From Hyunsoonleella aquatilis (lineage in GTDB: Bacteria > Bacteroidota > Bacteroidia > Flavobacteriales > Flavobacteriaceae), in NCBI RefSeq assembly GCF_014270105.1, contig NZ_JACNMF010000002.1:124001-188000 (forward strand): a DNA stretch of 64,000 nucleotides, in the 5' to 3' direction. Below are positions 8,512-17,225 of this stretch, in pieces. Positions within the stretch are counted from its first letter, which is position 1, and each line of letters opens with the position of its first letter. A program made the translations under genes and the position numbers. The notes below the pieces were generated by a model. That model was not told where the DNA came from and made no database searches. It saw nothing but the letters and a program-made list of their open reading frames with translations.

Positions 8512-8527
8512 TGGCACATTTTTGGCT
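8512..8527 (+). promoter_or_regulatory. Sigma-54-like (-24/-12) promoter of groESL
   Basis: TGGCACATTTTTGGCT matches the sigma-54 consensus TGGCACrNNNNTTGCw with GG and GC exactly 12 bp apart; the only departure is TGGC instead of TTGC at -12. No TAnnTTTG element lies in the leader. The start codon of groES is 51 bp downstream. Confidence 0.6.
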
Positions 8528-8578
8528 TAAAGAATAATCGTTAAATAATAACCTTAATAAATAAAATATAAAACAAAA

Positions 8579-8854
8579 ATGGGAGTAAACATCAAACCAT
8601 TAGCAGATAGAGTTCTTATTGAACCTGCTGAAGCTGAGACCAAAACAGCATCAGGAATTATAATTCCAGACAACGCCAAAGAAAAACCACAAAAAGGAAC
8701 TGTTGTTGCGGCCGGGCCTGGCACCAAAGACGATCCAATTACCGTAAAAGTTGGTGATACCGTTTTATATGGGAAATATGCCGGAACCGAATTGAAATTT
8801 GAAGGCAACGATTATTTAATCATGCGCGAGAGTGATATTCTTGCGATAATCTAA
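8579..8854 (+). CDS. groES: Co-chaperonin GroES
   Basis: A 91-residue Cpn10. The N-terminus has [16 protein letters not shown], a mobile loop [21 protein letters not shown] (about residues 21-41), and the C-terminal [15 protein letters not shown] and [13 protein letters not shown] signatures. It caps GroEL and closes the folding chamber. It is expressed with groEL 105 bp downstream; the spacer contains an inverted repeat. A -24/-12 type promoter lies upstream. Confidence 0.97.
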   Translation: MGVNIKPLADRVLIEPAEAETKTASGIIIPDNAKEKPQKGTVVAAGPGTKDDPITVKVGDTVLYGKYAGTELKFEGNDYLIMRESDILAII

Positions 8855-8861
8855 AAGACAA

Positions 8862-8945
8862 TTAGCTATTAGCCCTTGGCTTTTAGCTCCAAAAAATTAA
8901 TCAATAAACTTCACGCTAATAGCCAATGGCTAAAGGCAAAAAGCT
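8862..8945. repeat. Inverted GCTATTAGC/GCTAATAGC repeat between groES and groEL
   Basis: The 105-bp intercistronic spacer holds GCTATTAGC near its left end and the complementary GCTAATAGC near its right end. Both are flanked by further TTGGCTTTTAGC-like and TGGCTAAAGGC-like units. The RNA could fold into a hairpin between the two cistrons. Confidence 0.6.
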
Positions 8946-8947
8946 AA

Positions 8948-10591
<1,644 letters not shown>

Positions 10592-10623
10592 GTCGAGAGG
10601 CTCGATAATCAATTTATACAAAA

Positions 10624-10650
10624 ACGCTTCCACAAATGGAAGCGTTTTTT
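10624..10650. terminator. Intrinsic terminator after groEL
   Basis: Perfect 8-bp stem ACGCTTCC/GGAAGCGT, six-base loop, then a T-run on the plus strand; A residues on the other side allow use in both directions. Confidence 0.92.
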
Positions 10651-10705
10651 CTTTAATACTATCGTCTCTATTTAATATATTAGGAAAAACATTCTCAGAA
10701 TTGTG

Positions 10706-11068
10706 TTAAGACCGCAAGATTTTTTCCATTTTTCGGCCTTTTGCCAATTCGTCTATCAACTTATCCAAGTACCTACACTTCTTCGTTAATTCATTATCGA
10801 TTTCCTCAATACGATAACCGCAAATTACGCCCTTAATTAATGTTGCATTTGGGTTAAGATTTGCTTCATTAAAGAACTCTTCAAAAGTAACTTTCCTTTC
10901 TATAAGCTCTTGTATTTTGGCTTCATCAAACCCAGTCAACCATTCAATTACAGCATGCAGCTCTTCTTTGGTTCTTCCCTTTTTCTCAACTTTCGTAACG
11001 TAGTGGGGGTACACTGAAAAGAACTTCATGGTCCTTATACGTTCGTTGTGCTCTAGCGTAGTTTTCAT
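10706..11068 (-). CDS. DUF2200 family protein
   Basis: A 120-residue soluble protein matching the DUF2200 family along its whole length: the N-terminal [22 protein letters not shown] block, WLTGF, FEEFF, a central [14 protein letters not shown], and a C-terminal [20 protein letters not shown]. The family is widespread and small; its biochemical function is not known. It lies 18 bp downstream of the GIY-YIG gene on the same strand and is probably co-transcribed with it. Confidence 0.85.
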   Translation of the reverse strand: MKTTLEHNERIRTMKFFSVYPHYVTKVEKKGRTKEELHAVIEWLTGFDEAKIQELIERKVTFEEFFNEANLNPNATLIKGVICGYRIEEIDNELTKKCRYLDKLIDELAKGRKMEKILRS

Positions 11069-11086
11069 ACTATAATTATTTAAGTT

Positions 11087-11437
11087 TTAATTAAACCAAA
11101 CCGCATAACCCTTTCTGCGTAATTCCAAAGCTAAGGCTTTTTCCTTTTTTAATGCATCCGCTCTGGAGGACATTGGGTCAATATGATTATACAAGCTGGG
11201 TCTCAAATACGACCCATATTTCTCGACAATATTGGAAGATAGTTTATATCCTTTTTTATTTCGGTATCCCGATTTATGTTGCAAAAATCGCTCTTTAGGC
11301 GTTTTACTGGTCATCCCCACATACAAACATTCCAAAACACCGTTGAATTGCGGATTGGCATTTCTGAATTTGGCATTTTCCGTAAACACACGTTTCTTCA
11401 ATTCAATGACATAAATGCGATATTCGGTTTTGGGCAT
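11087..11437 (-). CDS. GIY-YIG-like nuclease domain protein
   Basis: A 116-residue single-domain protein. RIYVIELK and LECLYVGMTSKTPKERFLQHKSG resemble the GIY and YIG strands followed by the conserved Arg and the helix of the GIY-YIG superfamily; a Lys/Glu-rich helix (ALKKEKALALELRRKGY) follows. The match is partial: the first motif reads IYV rather than GIY. Its cellular role is unknown. Its neighbour DUF2200 shares the strand with an 18-bp gap. Confidence 0.65.
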   Translation of the reverse strand: MPKTEYRIYVIELKKRVFTENAKFRNANPQFNGVLECLYVGMTSKTPKERFLQHKSGYRNKKGYKLSSNIVEKYGSYLRPSLYNHIDPMSSRADALKKEKALALELRRKGYAVWFN

Positions 11438-11457
11438 ACCTAAATCAATGGGGTACT

Positions 11458-11835
11458 TTAAGACTTCTTTTCGCCCTCATGAGCATCCTTAATAGCATCA
11501 TCTCGATACTGGCAACAGGGATGTACTTGCGCGTAGGCCTCATCAGTTGCCTTTTGCTCCTGAACGTCATGCCCAGCTTCCAAAACACTATTTGTAATAA
11601 TTGCCGTATTCGTTTTACGTTCATCAAAAATCAGCTTCAATTCGTGGGTATCGATATTCCACTGGGCATATTTCACCCCTTTGGTATTTAAACAGGCTTT
11701 TTCGATTCGAGCTTTGCACATGCCGCATACGCCATCCACCTCCATCGAAGCTTTGGCGTTTTTGTTTTGGGCAAAGGTTGTTGTTGCTATCAGTAATAGT
11801 ACTATTGTTATTATGTTTTTCATTTTGTTTTTCAT
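11458..11835 (-). CDS. Exported heavy-metal-associated (HMA) domain protein
   Basis: A 125-residue protein with a cleavable signal peptide ending in FAQ (about residue 23), then an HMA ferredoxin-like domain with the metal-binding motif GVCGMCKARIE (Cys-x-x-Cys). A C-terminal tail contains HPCCQYRDDAIKDAHEGE, with extra Cys and His ligands. It probably binds Cu(I) or a similar soft metal in the periplasm. It is last in an operon-like run behind the TonB receptor; the 88-bp spacer between them is filled by a hairpin repeat. The start could be Met1 or Met5. Confidence 0.85.
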   Translation of the reverse strand: MKNKMKNIITIVLLLIATTTFAQNKNAKASMEVDGVCGMCKARIEKACLNTKGVKYAQWNIDTHELKLIFDERKTNTAIITNSVLEAGHDVQEQKATDEAYAQVHPCCQYRDDAIKDAHEGEKKS

Positions 11836-11838
11836 TTT

Positions 11839-11920
11839 GTCATTGCGAGGAGGTACGACGTAGCAATCTAGGATTTTGTATTTCTTTAGAGATTACTTCG
11901 TCCTTCGTCCTCGTAATGAC
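11839..11920. repeat. MITE-like hairpin repeat
   Basis: About 82 bp with terminal inverted repeats of about 31 bp: GTCATTGCGAGGA at the left and its imperfect complement (TCCTCGTAATGAC) at the right. It fills the spacer between the TonB receptor stop (11924) and the HMA protein start (11835). No coding capacity. Confidence 0.75.
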
Positions 11921-11923
11921 GGT

Positions 11924-14161
11924 TTAATTCAATTTGTATCGCAATCCAGCATAATACATACTCCCAAAAATGGGGCCGTACACAAAAGTGGAATCAAAAT
12001 TCGCACCAAAGGGATCATCCGCACCTAAAATGGGGTTGGGTTGTCTAACATTCGTTACATTTTCCCCTCCTAAATATACTTCAAATTTAGGAGAAAACAC
12101 TTTTGTGATCTGGGCATTCAATGTTGCTACCGTGGGTGTTCGTTCTGGTAATCGGTATTGTATAGGGTTACTTTCAGTGGACGCAAAACGTTGATCTCCC
12201 AACCAATTGAAGGTGGCATCAAATTTCCATCGTCCACCATTTTCCTTTGCTTCAGTTTTGTAACCCGCATTGGCAAAAAACCGATGCCTTGGCGTTAACG
12301 GGCGCTCCAATCTACCTGGATTGTAATCCGTTTTCACGTCGTAAAACTTATAGGCAGTACGAATATCGGCACCTTCAAAAGGACTATAATTCAGTTCCAC
12401 CTGAAAGCTGTTGGCAAAACTTTTTCCTTCCAAATTGTAAAAGCTAATTTCCTGAGGATTTTCCCAATCCACCACAATTTGATTGGTGAAATCGGTTTTA
12501 TAAAAATCGAAAGTGATATCGCCTTCCCGTCCGAAAAGATTAAATCCTTGAAGGTAGGACACTCCATAATTCCAAGCAATTTCAGGGTCAAGTCCGTAAA
12601 TTTCACCACCGGAATTCATCACATTGATTTGCCGTGAAGTAGCGAACAGTTGCTGGTTTTCCGTAAAGATATTGGCACTTCGTTTTCCTTTTCCGAAGGA
12701 GGCCCTAAAGGCCGATTTCGACCATGGCGAATAGCGCAGGTGAAATCGTGGGGTAATGAAAGTTCCCAATAAATTATGTCGATCAATCCTAATTCCTGCG
12801 GTTAAATTCAACAATTCCAAATTATCGTAACTGTATTCGAAAAATGCCCCGACGGAGTTCTCGGTTCGCTCATAATTGTTTGTGTTCACCAATTCATCAT
12901 AATGGTCGTAAGTATAACTCAAACCGGTCTTAATTTTATGCCTGGAATCGCTAATTATGGAATTATAAATCGCATTGGTATACAGGCTGTTGTGTCGAAT
13001 CTCATAAATATTTATCCCAAAATAGGAGTCTTGTTTATGATGACTAAATGCCGTTTGAATCCCTAAACTCTGCCAAGGTATTTCGGGATTGACGTAGCCC
13101 ATTTTTGCAGAGGCTTCAAAACGTCTTGTATCAATTTCACTACCCCAACTGTTCGTTGTGAATTTATCCAAATCCGGATCAAAGTCCAATTGACCCGTTT
13201 GTTTTTCATCATTTAAAAATTTCACATTAATGAAACTTACGAACCCATTTTGAGCATCGGTATATTGCCAACGATTCATCACATTAATTTGACTGGAAAT
13301 TGGCATATCCAAAAACCCGTCATCATTCACGTCATGCTCCTGTTGTAAAGTGTTTCCATGGATGTATAATCCTGAGTGCCATCTGTTGCCAATCTGCGTA
13401 TTCAAATGGGTATTCAACTCTAAACGCGAGCTATTGGCCCCGTATAAATTAACAAATACCTTATCATCCGTCGATGGCTTTACTAGCTCCGTATTGATTT
13501 GCCCCGCGATGCTTTCAAAACCGTTGACCACACTACCGGCACCTTTTGTGATTTGAATGCTTTCCACCCAAGTCCCCGGAATAAAACTTAGACCATAAGC
13601 TTGCGATGCCCCCCTTACGGATGGAATATTTTCCGTAGCAATCAAAATGTACGGACTGGTCAAACCCAGCATTTTGATTTGCCGTGTCCCGGACACCGCA
13701 TCGGCAAAATTCACATCAATAGACGGATTGGTTTCAAAACTTTCAGACAGATTACAACAGGCCGCTTTTAGCAATTCATCACTGCTGACAACAGAAACGT
13801 TTTCAGCCTTTAAAAAAGATTTCGCCGTGGCTTGTTTTCTGGTAGTTACTGTAACTTCCTCCAAATCATCCGTTGGTTGCAACCAATGACGAACAAACCT
13901 TGGCGCATCAATGGTGAGGGTATCCGTTTTGAAACCCACGTAACTAATAATGAGTTTTTTGTACCACGGCTCATATGAAATGGTAAATTTTCCATCAATA
14001 TCCGTCACTGTTCCCACTTCGGTATTCAGCCAATACACATTGGCACCAGCCAAACCTATACGCTCGTTTTCGGGGTTGGCCTCCATCACCATGCCGTTGA
14101 TATGGTCTTGTGCAAACCCAACAAATGAGCATAACATTATAAAATATATAGCCCGTTTCAT
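11924..14161 (-). CDS. TonB-dependent outer-membrane receptor (putative metal receptor)
   Basis: A 745-residue receptor. Signal peptide (1-17, ending GFAQ), a carboxypeptidase-D regulatory-like domain (about 20-95), LEEVTVTTRKQ TonB-box-like segment, plug domain (about 110-230), and a C-terminal 22-strand barrel ending YYAGLRYKLN. The plug holds an unusual Cys pair (KAACCNLSESF). It imports or senses an external ligand using TonB energy. It lies between an HMA-MauE membrane protein (start and stop codons adjacent) and a secreted HMA protein, so a metal or metal complex is the likely substrate (inference from neighbours; no substrate residue is diagnostic). Confidence 0.93.
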   Translation of the reverse strand: MKRAIYFIMLCSFVGFAQDHINGMVMEANPENERIGLAGANVYWLNTEVGTVTDIDGKFTISYEPWYKKLIISYVGFKTDTLTIDAPRFVRHWLQPTDDLEEVTVTTRKQATAKSFLKAENVSVVSSDELLKAACCNLSESFETNPSIDVNFADAVSGTRQIKMLGLTSPYILIATENIPSVRGASQAYGLSFIPGTWVESIQITKGAGSVVNGFESIAGQINTELVKPSTDDKVFVNLYGANSSRLELNTHLNTQIGNRWHSGLYIHGNTLQQEHDVNDDGFLDMPISSQINVMNRWQYTDAQNGFVSFINVKFLNDEKQTGQLDFDPDLDKFTTNSWGSEIDTRRFEASAKMGYVNPEIPWQSLGIQTAFSHHKQDSYFGINIYEIRHNSLYTNAIYNSIISDSRHKIKTGLSYTYDHYDELVNTNNYERTENSVGAFFEYSYDNLELLNLTAGIRIDRHNLLGTFITPRFHLRYSPWSKSAFRASFGKGKRSANIFTENQQLFATSRQINVMNSGGEIYGLDPEIAWNYGVSYLQGFNLFGREGDITFDFYKTDFTNQIVVDWENPQEISFYNLEGKSFANSFQVELNYSPFEGADIRTAYKFYDVKTDYNPGRLERPLTPRHRFFANAGYKTEAKENGGRWKFDATFNWLGDQRFASTESNPIQYRLPERTPTVATLNAQITKVFSPKFEVYLGGENVTNVRQPNPILGADDPFGANFDSTFVYGPIFGSMYYAGLRYKLN

Positions 14162-14884
14162 TTAACTGTAAATTTTAATCAGCATCAAAATCGCCATCAC
14201 AATCATAATGCTGTTTTCAATAAACGTAGCTTTGGTCATCGGGAGTTTTAATGCCGTTCCCAAGCAGGCGCATTGAATCGTTTTTTTATCCAATAATTCC
14301 TTAGTAACCCCAATGGTGGTTACTCCTAAAACAAGGAGCGTGGCGATTAATACAATTGGAATTTCAAAACGCATTAAAAACATAAGCCCCAGCGCCACCT
14401 CGATAAATGGATAAATCCAAGCATACACAGGCACAACCTTTGCCAGCGGGTCGTACTTTCTGAATGATGCCGGAAATCCTTTTAAGTCCAATAGCTTAAA
14501 AAAGCTAAAAACAATATAAAACAGCCCCATAAAATCGAGCATAAAGCTATTGGTGTTCCAAGGGTTTCGGTTCAATAAAACAGAAGCAATTGTGATGTAT
14601 CCAAAGATTAAAAACAATGGAAATAATTGTTGCAATTCGCTTTTTTCTTCGACTTCGGTAGTCTTGCCAACATCGAAAATATTTTGTTCCGAAATGGAAT
14701 ATTTATCAGAAAGTGCTTGTTGCAGTTTCACTGTTGAAATGTGTTCGGTCATTTCAATAATTGCTTTGGAAGCTTCTAAATCCACTGAAGCCTTTTTTAC
14801 TTCGGGAAGTGCATTTAAAGCCTCTTCCACTGAAGTTTTGCATCCGTTACAGGTCATTCCTGTAACTGTATATGTATGTTTCAT
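14162..14884 (-). CDS. HMA domain fused to MauE/DoxX-like membrane protein
   Basis: About 240 residues. An N-terminal HMA domain with GMTCNGC (metal-binding Cys-x-x-Cys) spans about residues 1-70. A charged linker follows, then four transmembrane helices typical of MauE/DoxX-like proteins, with the conserved CACLGTALKLP motif between the last helices. It may pass metal ions or thiol redox equivalents across the inner membrane. A longer frame is open to 14947, but it runs into a palindromic repeat; the HMA domain needs only the ATG at 14884. Directly adjacent to the TonB receptor start. Confidence 0.85.
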   Translation of the reverse strand: MKHTYTVTGMTCNGCKTSVEEALNALPEVKKASVDLEASKAIIEMTEHISTVKLQQALSDKYSISEQNIFDVGKTTEVEEKSELQQLFPLFLIFGYITIASVLLNRNPWNTNSFMLDFMGLFYIVFSFFKLLDLKGFPASFRKYDPLAKVVPVYAWIYPFIEVALGLMFLMRFEIPIVLIATLLVLGVTTIGVTKELLDKKTIQCACLGTALKLPMTKATFIENSIMIVMAILMLIKIYS

Positions 14885-14920
14885 TTTGAAATGTTTTGAT
14901 TTGATGTATTTAATTAGACT

Positions 14921-15010
14921 TGTCATTCCTGCGAATCCCGATAGCAATCGGGAACGAATCCATTAAATTTCCAATCTTACTTGGACGAGATTCCCGCGTA
15001 CGCGGGAAGT
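14921..15010. repeat. Composite palindromic repeats
   Basis: TCCCGATAGCAATCGGGA (about 14936-14953) is embedded in a GTCATTCCTGCGAA...CGAATCC frame, followed by the perfect palindrome TTCCCGCGTACGCGGGAA (14991-15008). It fills the spacer between the HYC_CC_PP gene and the HMA-MauE gene. Confidence 0.7.
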
Positions 15011-15012
15011 AA

Positions 15013-15414
15013 TCAAATCAAAAAAACCTGGTCTAACACCTGAATGTCGTGGACCAAATTGGGTGGTGAGTAATCTTTATGGGGGATGACCTGCCTTGGC
15101 AGGCTTTCAAAAAGATTGATATAAAATTGGGTGAATGCAACCAAGAATTGTTGCTGTTCTATCTCTAAATCTTCAAATAAAGTGATTTTGAGTTCGTCCT
15201 GTCCTTCAACAATATCGACTTCGTCTTTACAACAGGATTTTTTTTGAGCCATTGCCATGGCCTCCATACCACATTTTTCAGCTTCAGCAAACACGGAAGC
15301 ATCCACTAAAACATCACCGCAATAGTGCTTTTCAATAGTAAAGGATACCGTTGAAAACAGCACTAAAAAAGAGAGTGCAACTGAAAATAACTTATGTGCA
15401 ATGGTTTGAATCAT
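15013..15414 (-). CDS. HYC_CC_PP family protein
   Basis: A 133-residue protein with an N-terminal hydrophobic segment (residues 8-25) and the three signatures that name this Bacteroidota family: HYCGD (30-34), KKSCCKDE (about 59-66) and YSPPNL (about 118-123). The invariant His/Cys set suggests metal binding at the membrane or in the periplasm. It heads the putative metal operon (HMA-MauE, TonB receptor, HMA). A TAAATTTG element lies so close upstream (15420-15427) that the mRNA may be almost leaderless. Function is inferred only from context. Confidence 0.85.
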   Translation of the reverse strand: MIQTIAHKLFSVALSFLVLFSTVSFTIEKHYCGDVLVDASVFAEAEKCGMEAMAMAQKKSCCKDEVDIVEGQDELKITLFEDLEIEQQQFLVAFTQFYINLFESLPRQVIPHKDYSPPNLVHDIQVLDQVFLI

Positions 15415-15419
15415 CGGTG

Positions 15420-15427
15420 CAAATTTA
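15420..15427 (-). promoter_or_regulatory. Candidate -7 element of the metal operon
   Basis: TAAATTTG on the minus strand matches TAnnTTTG exactly and ends 6 bp before the ATG of the HYC_CC_PP gene; no well-spaced TTG is seen upstream. Confidence 0.4.
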
Positions 15428-15472
15428 CAAAAATTGGATTTTAACCTTTAATGTTTATCAAATCCTTAACAC

Positions 15473-15901
15473 TCAGGATTTCAGCTTATGGTAATAAAAT
15501 GCCGGTAACAGCAGTATCAAAATAATGGGTTGAATCAAAAAACGGCGTACGTTAAAAAACAGGTAGTAGTCTTCTTGCCGTGGGTTTACCACAAAATACA
15601 AGTAAATGGCCATCAACACCACAAAGGCAATACTATAAATTATCCCAGAGAATTTCACAATACTTTTATCTTTAAATACCACGAACAAAATAGCTAACGA
15701 AATCAGTGTATTCAAAGCAAAGCGCAATGTGGTAAAACCCACCAGTTTTGCAACTTCCCTCCTAGGACTGTCAATGTACAGGTAGTCATTTTGAAAAAAT
15801 TTCAAATAGGGGTCGTAAAACAATGCGTCTTCAAAAAAGCGGATTAAAACCAGTAACCCCACCAGCAAAATTAGCCCTATAAATTTCATCGGTTTACGCA
15901 T
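15473..15901 (-). CDS. Exosortase F system-associated membrane protein
   Basis: A 142-residue inner-membrane protein with about four transmembrane helices and the conserved segments RFFEDALFYDPYLKFF, TLRFALNTLIS and NPRQEDYYLFFNVRRFLIQP. This matches the small partner protein always found beside XrtF in Flavobacteriia. Its start overlaps the end of xrtF by 8 bp, so the two are translationally coupled. It has no catalytic residues and probably supports XrtF function or substrate access. Confidence 0.88.
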   Translation of the reverse strand: MRKPMKFIGLILLVGLLVLIRFFEDALFYDPYLKFFQNDYLYIDSPRREVAKLVGFTTLRFALNTLISLAILFVVFKDKSIVKFSGIIYSIAFVVLMAIYLYFVVNPRQEDYYLFFNVRRFLIQPIILILLLPAFYYHKLKS

Positions 15902-16445
15902 GTTTTCGATTTAATTTTGAAAACCGATTCACCCAAAAAATCCAAAGTAAAAACACCATGCCGTAAATTATCGCTGGGAAGATTACAGTATGGAGCACAT
16001 CTTCATATTGGGGGTAATGGTAAAGCCCAATGGTCAACAGTACAATGCGAATCAAATTCACCACATAAATCAGAACGCTACCCGAAAGGATGTAAAAAAA
16101 AGTAGTTTTTAATTGCCCCGAAAATGCTACAATAAAGGACAAAAACAGAATGATGACACTTATGGAATTACAACCCTCAACCACCCTTGCCAAATAGTTG
16201 CCATTGAGCATCACTTTTAAGGAAGGTTCATCCGCGTGAGGGAGTAATTGGGCTTGGTAACCAAAATTGTTTAACAAAACTTCGGTTTGTAATCCCACTA
16301 AATTTGTAAAATAATCGGGGTAGAATTTTGAGCCATCCGAATATTGCAAGTAAAATTTATAAATGACCGCACAGGCAATATACACCACCAAAAAGGTCAA
16401 AATAAATTTGATGACCGACCTGTATTTTATGAAAAGTGCTTTCAA
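15894..16445 (-). CDS. xrtF: Exosortase family protein XrtF
   Basis: A 183-residue polytopic membrane protein of the exosortase/archaeosortase superfamily, which cleaves C-terminal sorting signals and transfers proteins to an acceptor. The catalytic triad is visible with family spacing: Cys92 (VVEGCNSIS), Arg133 (NLIRIV) and His152 (DVLHTVIF). Compact size and sequence fit the XrtF subgroup of Flavobacteriia. The cognate substrate is not in this window. It is divergent from the GAF-type reductase gene, with about 60 bp between the starts. Confidence 0.92.
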   Translation of the reverse strand: MKALFIKYRSVIKFILTFLVVYIACAVIYKFYLQYSDGSKFYPDYFTNLVGLQTEVLLNNFGYQAQLLPHADEPSLKVMLNGNYLARVVEGCNSISVIILFLSFIVAFSGQLKTTFFYILSGSVLIYVVNLIRIVLLTIGLYHYPQYEDVLHTVIFPAIIYGMVFLLWIFWVNRFSKLNRKHA

Positions 16446-16484
16446 GTATTTTAATTGTGAAGATCGAAATTACGCCTTTTTAAA

Positions 16485-16492
16485 TACTTTTG
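16485..16492 (+). promoter_or_regulatory. Candidate -7 element for the GAF reductase gene
   Basis: TACTTTTG matches TAnnTTTG, 17 bp before the ATG at 16510. The nearest TTG upstream is too far away (27-bp spacer). Confidence 0.35.
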
Positions 16493-16509
16493 CCAAAATT
16501 CTTGACCAT

Positions 16510-16971
16510 ATGATTTTTGAAACCCTAAAACCTCAAGTACTTGCCATTGTTGAAAACCAAAAACAATCTGTAGATGAACGTTTATTGGCCATCTGCAAAT
16601 TACTGGAAACCCATGTGGACTACTACAACTGGGTAGGCTTTTATTTTCGGAATGGCAACAAGGAAGAGTTAGTTTTAGGCCCTTATGTTGGCCCACCTAC
16701 GGACCACACGGTTATTCCTTTTGGAAAAGGTATTTGTGGACAAGTGGCCGTGAGCAACCAAAATTTTGTGGTGCCTGACGTTTCGGCTCAGGACAATTAT
16801 ATAGCCTGTAGTATTTCGGTGAAATCTGAAATTGTTATTCCGATTTTTGTGGACGGTAAAAACATTGGGCAAATTGATATTGATTCCGAAACTCCTGACC
16901 CCTTCACGGAAGATGATGAGCGGTTCTTAGAATTTGTCTGCGGGAAAGTATCTGAGTTACTTGAACCCTAA
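16510..16971 (+). CDS. Free methionine-(R)-sulfoxide reductase-like GAF protein
   Basis: A 153-residue single GAF domain of the fRMsr type, which reduces free methionine-R-sulfoxide. The signature blocks are NWVGFYF, IPFGKGICGQVA with Cys76, and IACSISVKSEIVIP with Cys100. Compared with the E. coli enzyme, which uses three cysteines, the first (10 residues before Cys76) is His66 here, so the resolving chemistry may differ. An open frame extends upstream to 16363, but the ATG at 16510 begins the conserved domain and follows a -7 box. Divergent from xrtF. Confidence 0.85.
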   Translation: MIFETLKPQVLAIVENQKQSVDERLLAICKLLETHVDYYNWVGFYFRNGNKEELVLGPYVGPPTDHTVIPFGKGICGQVAVSNQNFVVPDVSAQDNYIACSISVKSEIVIPIFVDGKNIGQIDIDSETPDPFTEDDERFLEFVCGKVSELLEP

Positions 16972-17104
16972 AATCATAGACCATTATTCATTTTTTTTCG
17001 AGTCTTGACCAACTTTAAACCTTGAACTTTAAACTTGGAACTTTTAAGTGTTAACAACTTCCCTTTTTCGTTAAAAAAAGCCAATCTTTTTGCAGATTTC
17101 CCAA

Positions 17105-17134
17105 TTGAAATTCTAAAGGAAATAACTACTTTTG
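17105..17134 (+). promoter_or_regulatory. Promoter of purH
   Basis: TTG at 17105-17107, a 19-bp spacer and TACTTTTG at 17127-17134. The predicted leader of about 85 nt contains a TTCCTT-TCAA-AAGGAA hairpin before the start codon. Confidence 0.65.
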
Positions 17135-17225
17135 CACTTTATTAAAAAATCAGAGGTAACTCCCTGAAAAACAATAACTATTTGGTTCCTTTCAAAAGGA
17201 ATATAAAACATTTTATTACAACAAC

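Noticed and set aside
8486-8578. CIRCE element (HrcA operator) before groES
   Set aside because: No TTAGCACTC-N9-GAGTGCTAA-like dyad is present; the dyad seen is a different sequence.
14885-14947. N-terminal extension of the HMA-MauE protein
   Set aside because: The extension runs into a palindromic repeat and precedes the conserved HMA start at 14884.
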